From NCBI GenBank assembly GCA_025716815.1, contig JAIXMN010000010.1, positions 434,001 through 498,000 on the forward strand: DNA of 64,000 bases, in the 5' to 3' direction. This document shows, piece after piece, positions 1 through 12,970 of the stretch. The stretch comes from Dichotomocladium elegans. Its lineage: Eukaryota > Mucoromycota > Mucoromycetes > Mucorales > Lichtheimiaceae. The notes beneath the pieces were generated by a model, which saw nothing but the letters and a program-made list of their open reading frames with translations, was not told the origin of the DNA and did no database searches. A program made the translations under genes and the position numbers. Within the stretch, counting starts at the first letter, position 1. The number at the start of each line of letters is the position of its first letter.

Positions 1-1787
1 TAGAGTCAAACAGCTTGACCAATCTGTCGAAATGAGGTACAGCATAGGTATACCACTGTGTATTTTGTGTCATCAGTTTTAAATTGATGTCTTTTATAAG
101 GACCCTGTGTCTGTCCGTCCAAAAACATGCGCTTATAAAGTAACAATAGATATCATCGAGCATGAAAAAATTCATTCCCGGATACTACTAAAAAGGAGCA
201 CGGTAGTTCTTGTGATCCCTGATCATATATTGTAAATGATTCGAGAGATATTTGATCAGTTCTCCTTTCCTGGTATGTTAAATAAGTGGATTCTGGGCCT
301 ATCCACGACATACACAACACTGTGTTGGATTTCTTTCTTGCTTCAGTAAAGAATTCAATACGGGAGCCTCGGTGATCTGTGCGCCGAGGGGTGAAAAATT
401 TTATTGCGCAATATTGCCAAAGTCCGAGCTCTGACTATCAAATCAAAGATGGTCCAATGTCTGTCATCATAAAACAACGAAGGGATGGCATTAAGCGAAC
501 GTACAAATGATGGCAAAATGTCACCAGGAAATATTGACAAACCACACCCACGACCAAACACAGGGAGCATTTCAGAACAAAAGAAGGAAAAATCCAATAG
601 CTAATCATAATTTAGCACCAGTAACGACAACGGCAAAAAATCGGAAGAAGGTGAGAAGAAAGTTAATGATTATACATAATGCAATGTGATAAAGCTCGCT
701 CGGCAACCGGGCGGCCTTTGTTGTAGGGAAGTCGTCGCAGGATAATAACTAAGAGTAGGCACAATAAACTAGACTGGGGATGCTTAAGCTTCGTCAAGGG
801 GTCAACCAAAGTAGTTATTACTACAGAAAGTGGCTGCGGATGATTTTTTAGCCGCGATGATGTTCCAAGAGCAGAAACTGATGTCTCGTACAACACACAT
901 GCTTGAACGTCAAACAAGTTCTACTGCGGTTGGGGCCGGAGCAAGCGGTAGCTTCTGTTAGTGAGAGGCGACACTGTGCTTAGCAGTTTTGATTCTATTA
1001 TCATCCTGAATCTACAACCGACTATGATTTTTGAAGCCCTGCACACTGGTCTGGCAAGGGAGTGAATCAGATGATAGGTCTTCCCATCTTGGAACACCAC
1101 AGATAATTTCTCGACCTAAAAAAAGTATCAAAGTGGAGTTCTCCCCCACCAAGAAAAAAGAGCTCTGTGGCGGCATTGTGTCAAGTGTCGATCCAGCTCC
1201 TTCCCACGCCCACCAAAAAAAGAAAATACCGACGAGGCATGGGGTTCCAGCCGTTGTTTGCTTCAAATAAACTATTCCAAGACAATCCACTGGTTATCGT
1301 TATTGCTGGCATCAAACTAGTCCATATTTTGTTCGGCCCGGGTGTACAAGATGATACTGCCAACATACCGTAGCTGCGTGAATTCAACTTTACTGCCTCG
1401 TGGGAGCTTCCACTCCTTTACTATTTATTCTGGAACGTCTATCTTAAAGAAAAGCGGTAAGGTTATTACTTGAGCTCTAAAAGCATGAATGATAATCTAC
1501 GTGCTTTGTTTTTTTTTCTTTTAAGACATGCTTTCTTGCTACGACCGTGGGGCGCGCGATGGGCACGAGAAAGGATGTGTAGACTCCGTACCATGTCAAG
1601 GCTCGTATGTATTTGTTTGTGTATCTTCACGATGAGCAGGTGCCTGTTAAGGCAACACTGACGACGTTGAGCAGATGATCAATCGATGGGACTGCCAAAC
1701 TCCTGGTAGGGTTGGATCTTTCTTTTTTTTATAGTACAAAGCTACATCTCCATTTCTCACGTCTTCTTTCCTCTTTAACAAAAGAAC
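1..1787. other. Intergenic, no supported gene
   Basis: Only short overlapping open frames without recognisable motifs or splice-consistent extensions are present. Nothing here is supported as a gene. The last ~100 bases before the ATG at 1788 are T/C-rich, as in fungal promoters. Confidence 0.5.
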
Positions 1788-2547
1788 ATGAACACGTTGG
1801 TCACTTTTTTCAAGAACAAGGCGGCCTTGATAGTTACTTCTGCCGCTGCATCGTTGCCGTCCCCCGTATCTTACCATCTAACCAAGCAGTGCCAGAACGG
1901 TGCCCGCTTCTTCAGCAACGTGACATGTCAGTTGAACATGCTCACACAAACTGTCTTCTGTCCCGATCACTATGATCCCTATCTCCGAAAGGAACACGCA
2001 GAGTACATCAAGATGAATGACGTCGAAGAATCCTCTGAGATTGCAAAGACCCGCCTCAACGTTCCTCGCCAATCTGTGGCGATCGCTGCTCTCGATGGCA
2101 TGGTGTGCTCAGTATCTGCATGCGCCTCCAAGATCTTCATCGGTTGCAAGCATCGGCTGGTCAAAAGCTTTGAAGAAGCCGTGAAAAGAAAGGCTGCCTA
2201 CCAAGCAGGAAATGCTTCCTTTGCGTCGCTGATCGGGCTGCCTGAATCGGTCGAGTACTCGATTCAACAATCAGGCGAGCGCGTTCTCGGGGTCTTCTTC
2301 CCTGAGGAGCTTCGCAAACTGGATGAGGATGCGTTGCTCAGCAGTCGTTTCTTCCCTCCACTAGGTGTAGAAGCCTATCGTCAAGCCTTCGATGATGACA
2401 ACAACTCCTGGGGAATCGTAGCCTCGGAAACCCTGACTGTTCAATTTATTGTAAGTTTGGCATCTTCTTGCGCCTCCTCACATATCTCACATGCTATCGC
2501 AGCAACCATTCAGACCATCGAATGCCATCCACCAACCCATGTCATAA
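1788..2547 (+). CDS. Unrecognised two-exon protein (236 aa)
   Basis: I do not recognise the family. Exon 1 is 1788-2450 (221 codons) and exon 2 is 2503-2547. The 52-nt intron has a GTAAGT donor and ends in GCAG, and splicing gives a short tail ending ...HQPMS. Without splicing the frame runs on to 2618, but the GTAAGT/GCAG pair with exact phase 0 favours splicing. The N-terminus is hydrophobic and Ala/Ser-rich (start MNTLVTFFKNKAALIV), which could be a signal or mitochondrial sequence. The centre is charged and Cys-containing, with no catalytic motif I can name. An AATAAA-like signal lies near 2677. It is convergent with the transcription-factor gene downstream. A real gene is likely; the function is unknown. 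Confidence 0.6.
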
Positions 2548-3656
2548 GGGGAGACCTTAGTCCACAATATGTAGTGTCCGGTTGGAAACGAACCTATTTC
2601 ATCAATGGCATTTACTGAGAAAGATAATAGTCCTATTTGTTAAATCATGAATTCTAAACAGTCCATGTTTGTTTCAATAAACCCTTCATCATTTGTCCCC
2701 TATATATGCATTATCATCTGCTATATTAAGATCTTCAACCGCATGCACATCGGGTATGCGGGTGTCGTTTGTGTGTCTGTGCGTGAATTACTCGCTTGTT
2801 TGTGCAATAAATCACAAAATCAAATATATTGGCTCTATCATGCCATTGTTTGGCAAAATACGTATTCCCACTTGCATATGGAGAAGGAAATCAATGTTTT
2901 CCGGTATTGTATTGTGTGGAATATGATCCAACGTCTAGAGTCCTTCATCTCCTTCCAATCAGTCACCGGGATGTAGGATCCCAGTCGCACTGTATTAAGA
3001 AAAAAACGGCCTTTATTTTTCTATTCTCGGTCAACACCTCGCTGCGGGAGTGAGCCTTCGATGGGGAGGGTTGGAGCCAGCTCCAACCCCCCCCCATCTT
3101 GATCGGTTGTTGGTACGATGATCTTTGCTTAGGTACTGTAGAGTCATCATTTTCGAATGCGCAAGGCAAGGGAGTGATTCATTTCCGTCCCTATTAGCCA
3201 TACCTCAGTAAAATATGTTTCTCGGCCAGCTGATAACCTAGATTTTGGGATGTCCGCCCTAGCTATGTAATAAAAATGCTGATTGCTTTCGATAAAGGAG
3301 AAGACAGTAACATCTAGATTCCTCTTTGCGCACACTCCATACGACACCATCTACATAGTAGTACACATTCGTTCTTTTGACCCGCTAGTCTTCATCCAAA
3401 AGCCTCACTGTCACGATAAATCAACAATCGATGGAGTCTCATTTTGGTAGATGTATGTTGGAAAGTACAAGAAAGAGATACGGGGCTAGTATAGATAAAG
3501 AAGGAAAAAGGAACATGTAAAGAACAACAATGACAAGAAGAAAAATTAGATGGGTACAAGAGCTACAGATATAGAAACTGAAAAGTTTACGATGGAATGT
3601 GTGAGACCTCATAACAAGAACAGTATGAGTACGCTGGTTATTTGATTTTAGTTTTT
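2548..3656. other. Convergent intergenic region
   Basis: 3' flanks of the convergent genes at 1788-2547 (+) and 7045-3657 (-). It holds a perfect 10-bp inverted repeat with a 2-base centre at 3068-3089 followed by a C-run. Small open frames show no family signal. Confidence 0.5.
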
Positions 3657-4674
3657 TCATGCAGACTCGTCCCAGTCACGCTGGACACGTTTCCTGCTCG
3701 ATGCGGACGCTGCGGCTGCATACATTGCCGCTGCAAAGTTGGCTTGCATCGGTTGCTGCTGTTGTTGCTGCATTCCTTGTGGACTGAAATTCATCTGCGG
3801 TATTCCTCCTCCACCTTCTGAACTCGTCACTGGCGCACCAGCGGAGCCATATAGAAGCGCATTCATCGCATCCTGATCAATGCCACTAAATAGACTGGCT
3901 GCTGCGGCAGGATCAAACCCAGAATCTGGGAATGGTTGGGCGTGTTGCTGATGCTGTGCATGATGGTTATTCTCCAGATCAAACATCGCAGTATGATTAG
4001 TAAACATAGGGGGTGTGGTAAATGTCTCGGTGGGCGCTACAGTTGAGCTTCCACCCGGCCCACGAGAACCGTCACCTGTTCGAAGTTGTGTATTGTAAAG
4101 GCTGGCCGTCTGGCTCAAATCAGCAAATGGGAACCCTGTGCTCGACGGCGTATTTGACGTGAACGGCGCGCCTCCGAGCATACTGGACCCCAACGACGCA
4201 AATACATCCGCCTGATCTAGTCCTTCGCCGCTGACGCCTGTCGAATTACCCACTGCAAAGTTCATGTCACGGAACAACATCTGGTCCATCGATCCCTGAT
4301 CTCCGGTTGGCGCCCCGGAGAAACCCATCAAAGCCGCATTGTTAAATAATACATTTTGGGTTGACATTATGCTTCCTGAATTGTGCATGTGCGGCTGATT
4401 CGCGTATCCCATATTCAGATGTTGTGCTGTTGCTATGCTAGTCGCTGGTTGCTGACCTGCTATGTGCTGCTGTTGATGGGATGGTTGGGGGCTCGCCAAG
4501 GTTGCTTGCTGCGAGTGAGGCGTGGATGACATCAGCGTTGAGGCCACACGCGATGGCATCGAAATGCTCATGCTCGTCGTTGATTGTGATGATGCTGAGG
4601 GCGCTGGTGTAGCTGATCGGACGGATCCTGCCCTTTGATGACGTTGCTGCTGCTGCTGCTGCTGCTGTTGCTGT

Positions 4675-4706
<32 letters not shown>

Positions 4707-7045
4707 TTGCTGTTGTCCAGCCTTGCTATCAAAAACAGCCGGGTGGAATACAGAATAGATAGACTGTTGGTTGACTCGCTCCTCATTCACTACCGGCAAT
4801 TTGCTGAGATCCATCGGCAAGTCGTTTTGCTTGAGGAAGGAATCGATGCTTTCAATGATCTCATTAACTTTTTCCATATATAGCAAGGGTGATCCGCGCA
4901 GTATATCAGCAGTGAGAATAAGATTGCGCTGTGCTAACAAGGCGACGTCCTTCTCCTCCGATAATGCATTGCTCTGATGAATGGCGACGCTTGCAATCAC
5001 ACCATCCAGCGCATAAAAGAATTGGCACCACGGAATGTTTTTAGCGTAAATGTCCAGCATTTTCGTAATAAAATTAGCCGATTTCGTGCAGATATTGAGC
5101 GACAGAAGAGCCACAGGGGTTGCTGTCTGGTTTTGCTTTGGTAAGAAGAATTTGTGTAGCATGATCCAAGTCGTCTGATATTGAATATTGAGAATGAGCG
5201 TTGCGTCGTCGCTAAAATTGTTCGATTTGTGGAACACGTTCTCCGGTTCAAGATGGAGATATTGTGGCAATTCGCTGAGCCAGTTGGTCAAAGCATTCTC
5301 GAGCCGTGAAATGGCAGAAAGGAGCGACTGCCCAGACTGCTCAGATGGAAGGTGTTTCATGATATCCTTGCGGATCTTCATAAGCTTGATTGAGTGGACA
5401 CAAAAATCAATGCGATAGCCAGTCTCCTCGTCCTCGGAGTCAAGCTTAATTGGGTATTCAAGATCGCAGTCCTTGTCGTCTACCATTGTCGGTCGATTCG
5501 ATTCGAGCGCTGCACAAAGATCTAACCAATATGCAGACCACCAGAGGCGCTTATTCGTCTCACGTTGCTTAGGATCCGTGGGCATATGCTCCTTTTTGTG
5601 GAATTTTAGGTCCTGGGCCATTCGAATCGCTAACCCGATATAAAGGTAGGCTAGACTAGAACGTTCGCTGCTGAGCTGGTACATGTAGAGATTGAGAAGT
5701 GCATGAACGGTTGTCGCATTGCTAATGTCAAAGCATTTCTTGAGTAGCTGTCGCGCATTCTTGAAGTAAGTTTCACCCATTGTAGACGGATCTTGACCAG
5801 GGCATGCATTGTGGTACACGCATCCATGTTTGGCGACCCAGGCGCTAATTGAGTTAGCGAGAAGGGGATTTAATCCGGTTGTACTTGTATACTCTTGCAT
5901 GAATGCATCTTTGTCTACAATCTGATAGGACAAGAAACATCTGTGATAACAAGTCTGCATGAGACTATCCAAGGTCTCTTTAGGAACTGTGTCGTTCGCA
6001 GACTGGCGCTCCTGGATGATTTTTCGCGCCTCATTTTCGTCAACCTCCCAGAGTTTCCCGCCGTTGCTAGATGGTTGCTGCTGCTGCTGATGCACGCGAT
6101 TGCCTGACCCATCTCTACTAATATTGGTACCGTCGTCCGATGCAGCCGCAGAGCCGCTTCCAGTATCCACAGGCTTAACTGCTCGTTGAGCATATCGGCC
6201 CCATGCTTTGTGCTGGCGGGACTTGCTTGAGTCGCTTCGGATGGAATCAGTGCTGAAAAGATTGGTCGTAGAATCGCTATTAATGTTAAGTTGACTGATG
6301 CCGTTGAGTAATATGCGATAGAGATCAGCAACGCTCGCAATGTTGGTGTCGATACGTAACCCAGAGGGCGAGAGCGACAATTTCCAGGTAACGGGTTGCT
6401 GCGATTCCCCTCCAGGAGCCATTGATGGCACGGGCGGCGACGACAACGCACCAAGACCTCTGTCATGTGTGACCGCTAGCTGATTCATCACCATCGGACT
6501 ACTGCCCAAGGGAGACATAAGTCTAGGGCTGCTCATGCTGTTGTCATCGTCGAAAACCTGGAAACCCGTGCCAGCACCGACTGAACTTCCACTTGCACCG
6601 AAACCTTCATTGCTATCTCTTCCACTGAAGGGATGCAGATTGCTCTTAATAAGAGCTAATTCTGTCTGCATTTTTTGCATGCGCTCCTTGAGCTCCTCGA
6701 CATGATTGCCCAGTTGATCAAATGCTTGCCCATCTACTCGACGCGGAGGAGTTGCATAGCTACATGGCAGCCCGGCATTGGCACATCGACCGCATGTTGG
6801 CTGAACAAAATCGCACTTGACTTTCTTCTTCCGGCAGCGAATGCACTGACTGGTGAATGAGAAAGGAGAATTCAAGACGCAACCTTTACCCCACCCTACC
6901 CAAACCTCCATTCCTTCTATTTGTGTAGGTGGGTGTGGCTTACCGCAAGACTAGGTCGAGGCCGTTTAGGGCGTGCAGGTTCAGGTGGTTTCTGGGAATT
7001 TGACTGTGAGAATCCTCCAGAATCAGACACAAAGACAGACGACAT
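3657..7045 (-). CDS. Zn2Cys6 transcription factor with fungal-specific TF domain and polyQ
   Basis: Nuclear DNA-binding regulator. Exon 1 is 7045-6944 (34 codons, basic, ending RPKRPRPSLA) and exon 2 is 6845-3657. The 98-nt intron has a GTAAGC donor and CAG acceptor, and the phase is 0. The spliced product is 1096 aa. The intronless ATG at 6909-6911 would add intron-encoded residues and lose the basic tract, so the exon-1 start is preferred. The zinc cluster immediately follows the splice: CIRCRKKKVKCD then six-residue-spaced cysteines (C-x2-C-x6-C-x6-C-x2-C-x6-C). A short coiled-coil (HVEELKERMQKMQTELALI) follows and should mediate dimerisation. The middle-homology region (Fungal_trans, including YLYIGLAIRMAQDL and RLWWSAYWLDL) covers roughly residues 330-560. 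The C-terminal third is low complexity, with a run of about 24 Gln near residues 743-767 and many Q/S/M-rich stretches typical of activation domains. The target pathway cannot be told. Confidence 0.9.
4644..4716 (-). repeat. CAG/CAA polyglutamine microsatellite in the TF gene
   Basis: About 24 consecutive Gln codons, a mixture of CAG and CAA, inside the Zn2Cys6 factor. Interruption by CAA should slow expansion, but length polymorphism between strains is expected. Confidence 0.9.
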
Positions 7046-9055
7046 AAGGTGATTTGAATATGGGTGTAAGAAGCGAATAGGAATCCCTAATAATTAAGCT
7101 CCAGGGACTTCAGATCGCAGATGGAGATAATGAAGCGCAAAAACTCGTCAAGAGGAAAACGTTCTCCCACAGTGAGGTGGGGGACGTGAACCCTTTTGAC
7201 TCATTTCAAGGACCGATGGCCTTTTACTAAGCAACGCTCTGTGTACAAAAGAACTCCAGATGGTCCCCATCCGTACTTCTGTCATCCTTCCATTTATATC
7301 ACCGGAAGGCCCAAAATGGTGAAGGACCGGGTGTTAGTGTGGCCATATCACGTATCAACTAATGGGACAGGTGTTGAGGGAACGCTGTTAATTCTCTGCC
7401 AAGCTTTCGTCTTGATCATATGACCTCCGCCACCAGGGTGACCTGCTACCTTAAATACTCCAATGCACAATCCAAGTCCGATCATAAATTGGCTTGTTAA
7501 ATCCTTGCACGTTTCGTTCTCTTACTCATTCGATACCTCCAGCCTTTTAGGTCGCAATTATTTGTCTATCCCGAAGAAATATTATTTTGAAACCTTGTAT
7601 TACACTGCCACATCGCACCTTCGCTGATGCGCCGCACGCCTCGAGCTGAATGTTGTATCGGTATTATCCGCTCCATCTTATATTTTTCATCGCTCTTTAA
7701 GCTGTTCTTCCATTTATTCTTAATTCAACTCCGCAGTGTAACTATTTGGGAGCAACAGTTACCCATTTGGCGGGTGATGGATTCGATCCATCGCATGAAT
7801 TTCCATGCTCCAGCGTCGATCTACTTTCAATGTTACAAAACTCAACGCAGTTCACATTTAGGTTCCAAGAGCAAAAAAAAATATGTATAAATGGAATGCA
7901 ATAGGTTTTGTATTGACTGTTGAAGGATTCTGATACGTAAACATGACATTAGATATGGAGGATGCGTGAAAGAGAACAAGGGACCCATCGCATGGTGGGT
8001 TCATTCTTACATGCAAAAGAAGAAAGAATAGATGGTCAGTTTATTTTTCCTATTATTTACCTCAAATACAAGCAATAGTGTACGTAAGGTGCTTTGAGTC
8101 CTGGACAATTACCTTGAGCAGCGAAAAATTACACTGACCATCCCAGCTGTAGAATCAAGGGGTTTCAAGAATAAAAAGAGACAGAATATGATTGTGTGAT
8201 ACTCGAAAAAGAATTATTTTTATTAAGTGCCAATAATGTGCCTATTTCCAACAAGTGCTTATCAAAACGGTCACTCTGGAGGACGGATATGAATAATATC
8301 TAGGCGATCTCCTGGGAAGGTGGGCCTGTTAAATTTGATAAAGAAGTTCGTCATTTACCCTTGTGATTGTAACTACATCCTGAGAACGGTCCGGGATATG
8401 AATTATGAATCTGTATAGCGCAAGAGCAGTTATGATAATGCCGCTCAAAGGGTGAAACAAAATGTTGGTGCCCCCTGTAGACTAGGGGCACTGCCTGTTA
8501 GGGAAGAAGCGTAGGGTCGTGGATACCCTATTTAGTCACCATTTCCTTCCAACTAGAGAAACTCGAGCAAACCGTTTTCACCACCATATCCTCTTTAATA
8601 TGACTTTGAGCCATGCATAGCGCAAATATATTATTTTTTCGGGCGTAATTTTGGTAGTCTGTAGGCTCGTGGGCTGTATCAACACTATGAACCCTTATAG
8701 AAGAAAAAAGCGCAATGGGCGTAAATGTTCAAACTCGACTGACCTTGGAGACAACAAAAGGAAGGATAGAGATCACGAGGCACCAACGAAAGCTATGCCG
8801 AGATTGCCGATGAGCTCCAACTACTGCTCTTTCCAGCCCTCCATGCTCATTATCGAATAGTTCTCTCTGCTTTCTATATCCCTTGTATATAGCTTTGTCA
8901 AATCCTCTTTGGGGTCGGTCTGTGATCTCACAACTGGGATGCAAACTTCTGGTTGCGGGGAGAAAAAATGACAGAAATCATCTCATGGCAGAAAAATGGG
9001 GAGAGACTTATTGATGAGCATTAACATATGTAAGAAACTTAGGATGTCGTAGTAG
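7046..9055. other. Long upstream region of the TF gene
   Basis: Two kilobases between the start of the transcription factor (-) and the stop of the next minus-strand gene. No coding frame longer than ~90 codons and no motif is visible. It is AT-rich, with scattered homopolymers. It probably contains the TF promoter. Confidence 0.45.
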
Positions 9056-11130
9056 CTAGTGTCCGTCTGGCTTCACAGACTGTAGGAGTCTCCTTTTGGA
9101 GTCCTCAACGATGTCAGGCTTTATCCTGCCCACAGCAATATCAGGCTTTGTTCTAGTGCCGTTGTTTTGTGCTGCAAAAACCAACTTGATTGACCCTGCT
9201 TCATTGGTGTCATGGGTGACTTCGGTATGAGTGTATATTTCTCCATCGGTATTGCGCTGCTGTTTGCGTTTACGACGGAGGAAGAGAAACACGATTATCC
9301 CGATAACGATGGAAAGCTATTAGAAGAACAAAAAAAAAAGTTAGTAATACTCATTACGGCTTGCTTTTTTTCTACAACCTACCCCAGCGACGACGCCAAT
9401 AGTAATCCCGGCGATAACTCCACCGGAGGGACCACCACTGCTCGTGTTGTTTTTACTTGTAGAATTATCGCCCAAAGCTGCATGCAAGCCTTGGTACGTA
9501 TATGTCCATGTCCAAGATCGAGTGTCGAGGATGTTTATATCGTTTTTGTATCCTTGTGAACTGCACCCGAATATCACGAAAAGTGTGTAATCATCTGCCA
9601 TCACAGCTGGAAAAGTTCAAGGCCAAAAGAAGTTACTGAAATTAGGACATATGACATATACTACTTGCTTTCTTAGGATCGCCGTTGCTTTACGTACCAG
9701 AGTGCCCCCAGCGTGGTCCGGCACCCTCATACTCGGTTGTATTCACATATTGATAGACGGGATCCCACACCATTGTGTCTGTGTCCAAGGTATACAGGTA
9801 GTCAAGCAGGGGAGCAGCAGCTGTGGATACTACCGTGTAATAGGTATGTAAGATTGCTTATCAACTTGGCACCTAAGGCTTCTCATATCTTACAGGGATC
9901 CAGACCACCATACAATAGAACCTTTCCCGCACTAGCTGCGCACAATATCATTCGTCAAATACAACAGAATTGAAAATATTCCTTTCGAAAGGAAAAAGCT
10001 TACTGAGCGAAAGCGTATGCCTTATACGCGGTGCGGGAATAGCTGCATTCGTGGTGTTTCTAACATCCCATATTCCAGATACTGTGTCGTACATGTAGAT
10101 GGTGTTAAGTGGATTATTAAGGTAAGAGGTCGAGGCGTTGCTGCCTAAGTCGACGGTCACATTGGCGCTTATGCCGCCGATATAATAAATGGAGCGTCCA
10201 TCCTTTCCAAGGATACCAGCGCCCTGGAGGAAGCTACCAATTGTTGAGGGAGGTGGTCCACCAACTGCCCACGTGAGAGTCTTTTTTTTAATCATCAACC
10301 ATGGACATCGCTCGTTATTTCATCTGACACCAACGACAAAACAAAAAAGAAAATAACTTGCCTCCATATCTAGAATTCTCATGTCCGTTGAATACTCAGT
10401 TTCATTGCGAGCTAGACCGGAGTAAAAATCGCTATTGCCGGTTGTGTCTTTTTTTAGATAAAAAAAAAAGAAGGTTTGAAATTATACCTTTCTCCTCCCC
10501 ACAAGTAAAGTTTGCTGCCAGTCTGTTTCCCGAGCACCGTCGTCCCATAGTATCTGTATTTATTGTCATAGTTCTTCTTGTTTAGTCAAACGTTCGGGAA
10601 AATAACTCCCATGCCACCTACATTTGAGGACTCTGAGAGGGTTGTATTTCGGACCATTCCACAGTAAGAGCATCAAATACGATGGTTCGGTGAGTAAGCC
10701 CAGTACCGTTGTTATACCCGGCGCCGCCATCGACTACCAGCCTATTGTACTTCGGGATGGCATAAAAGGACATTGCACCATTTGGTTCTGGTTGAACATC
10801 ACCCGAGGTGACGATCTTTTCCCAAGAGGAAAAATTGTGTCTGGTGTCGATTGCGTTTGTTATGTTGAAGGAAAAAAAACCGTTGGAAGGGATAAAATCC
10901 AAGGATGCTTCTATTTGGCCACCGCCAAAACAATAGATAGTATTTAAAAGGATACCGCAGCCTAATTATCTGCCACTGTTGGTCGTTCGGGTTAGCTATT
11001 CAAGGCTATGATCTGCCGTCAAACCTGGATATACTGTTGGTGGCGGGGTAATAGCATGAGTAAGGATAATAAACGGTAGCGCTGACAAGGTTAGGAGCCG
11101 GTTGATGAGAGCATGTTTGGATAAAGGCAT
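9056..11130 (-). CDS. Kelch-repeat single-pass membrane protein, copy A (502 aa, 9 exons)
   Basis: Exons: 11130-11025, 10961-10622, 10553-10488, 10431-10362, 10280-10004, 9935-9894, 9820-9698, 9606-9383, 9316-9056. All phases join without a stop. An N-terminal signal peptide (LLTLSALPFIILTHA) is followed by a kelch/galactose-oxidase-like propeller, visible as blades CFGGG, LVVDGG, LYLWGGE, IYYIGG, VLLYGGL and the FGCSSQG region. Near residues 405-435 lies a Gly/Val/Ile transmembrane helix (VIAGITIGVVAGLSIVIGII) closed by RRKRKQQR, with a short cytoplasmic tail. The protein is therefore expected at the cell surface with an extracellular propeller; ligand unknown. Intron 4 (10361-10281) begins GCAAGT, a GC-AG intron. 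Its position is confirmed by a GT-AG intron at the homologous place in copy B. The same architecture and intron positions as copy B show tandem duplication. Confidence 0.85.
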
Positions 11131-12970
11131 TATGTTGTATTCGAGTTCTTTTACATAAAGAGAGAGAGAGAGAAATGTCGTTTTTAATCCGCGTTACCCA
11201 TGGGGCGCTATGTTTTGTTTTCTTTCTTGTACTGGGTAGTACAATATGATGGTTGCTGCTCCGTCCAAGGGATCTGCCCAAAGATACGATCAGGATTTTG
11301 CCAATCATTATTACATTCTAAGGAATGTGTCTCTCTGTCAACCTTATAGTAATTGTTCCAAAAAAAAAGATTGAGTTGGCTTTTTTGGTTGCTTCAATGA
11401 TTCCATGGATATTCTAAAACTTTTATAGATTGAGCATTAATTACGGTTTCGGGAGATTAGGTGTTTGTGCACCGTACCTAAGGGTAACTAAGGACGGACC
11501 CTCATATCCGCAAGTATGTTCTCAGAATAGGCCCGATTATTCTCATCTCATGGTCTTGTGTCGATCCCTTCCACTGGATTCCCGTGTACTGTACCCCTGT
11601 ACCCACGACTACTGTATTCGACGGCGGCTAGCCTGAATGTTTGATGATAAGCTATTGTGCTGCCTGAACTACCTAAGAGCCACCAGCCACTGGTACAACT
11701 CGGGTCAGCTGATGTCTCTAAGCCCATTTTCCCTCCAACAATCGCGTAGGTTGCAGTCATCTTGCGGATTTGTAACACAATCGGAACCTAGATGTCAAAA
11801 GCCACAAAGAATCTGGATCACACCTAGCCTACTGAAAGGATGAAGTTTAAAGGTACTGGTATACACCGTTTCCAAAATTGAAGTCGCGTCCTAGCAGTTC
11901 TGAAGTGATCTGATACATAGCGGCACCTGTTTGAGCATTGACAGACACATGAATGGCCGATTTTTCATAATAGAGGTTTTGAGCGAGCTATTCCTCTTTA
12001 TCAAATCCATCCTTGGGCTCTCTTCCATGGGTTATCCGGTATAAATCTTTATATTGACTTGCTTGTTATTCGAATCTAACACCTTCTTTTCTTTGTAGAT
12101 GGCCAATCGTACCCATATTTGTTGAGTCATGGAAGAGTGGTCAAAACGGAACAGCAACATCCGGTGGGGTCACGTTTTGACTGCCTTCCGGCAGTGCCTT
12201 CCCCTCATATTTTTTTTTGTTTTTGCGTTGGCTGTGTCGGGCCATGTCATCGCTTCAGTGTTGTTCTCACTCAAGGCGCTCCTTTTTTTGCTCTCGTCCG
12301 TCTTGTCCCTGCCGTCGCTTCAGTATTGTTTCCACCCTAGGTGCTCTCTTTTTTATTGTCGTCTTCCTTTTCCCCGCGTTCACCCGGTGTAGTTTGCCGA
12401 TGCCACACCTCTCGCCGGGTTCGTACCCGCCATTGTGTCCCCAGTGTGCCCCTACCATTGCTTCTGGCGTTCGGTCGTGATTTGTCTCTGCTATTGCGTC
12501 GCCGCTGCTTCTGTCATGGCCTTGTCGTTTCTTCTGGAGCTGCCTGTCCTTGTTCCTGCCGCTGCTCCTGACACAACACCAATCTTTCGCTATGATTATC
12601 GCCATATGCAGACCTGGATACGCCTGGTGTGAGCTGGATCAGTAACTCAAAGAGTCAAAAAGATGTTTTATGTTGATTAACAAAGTCTTTGTAGCTGTTG
12701 GTACGAAAATTTCATCTGAAAAATAAGGTACATTTGCCCAGATGTACAGTTTAAAATTAAGATACGTAATTACTACTTGATAAGGAAACGCTCTTCAACG
12801 CCAGTACTGGGATTTGGGAGGATGCATCATCTTCCTTCTTAACGACTATTCCCTTCCGGATTAACTACCTTCATATGAAATTGTGGCATGCAAGCCAGTC
12901 CTGCGTCATATATCTTGTGTTCATGGTGTAGAATTGACCCCTCAGCAGCCATAGCATTTTGAGTTATACC
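11131..12970. other. Spacer between tandem kelch genes, with degenerate repeat
   Basis: Contains a short match (about 11862-11910) to 33868-33912 and, from about 12012, a degenerate repeat also found at 37.1 kb (listed separately). Overlapping small frames at 12119-12632 are hydrophobic, low complexity and present in several frames, so none is accepted as a gene. A (GA)n run lies at 11161-11172. Confidence 0.45.
12012..12640. repeat. Dispersed repeat, copy 1 (related to 37.14-37.45 kb)
   Basis: The stretch around 12030-12150 matches 37140-37260 with many substitutions. Shared landmarks are TCTTCCAT...TTATCCGGTAT, a CTTTGTAGAT block, CAATCGTACC and CATGGAAGAG. Both copies are followed by C/T-rich low-complexity DNA and a GTTATCGCC-like or GATTATCGCC block. 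This is probably an old, unclassified transposon remnant. The similarity was found by eye and the limits are approximate. Confidence 0.4.

Noticed and set aside
4635..4883. Poly-Leu plus-strand frame
   Set aside because: Antisense of the polyglutamine tract.
5915..6466. 183-codon minus-strand frame inside the transcription factor
   Set aside because: Alternative frame of the Zn2Cys6 gene, where the correct frame has clear domain motifs.
12119..12632. Overlapping hydrophobic frames of 65-112 codons on both strands
   Set aside because: Several frames are open at once in C/T-rich low-complexity DNA, with no motif or splice structure.
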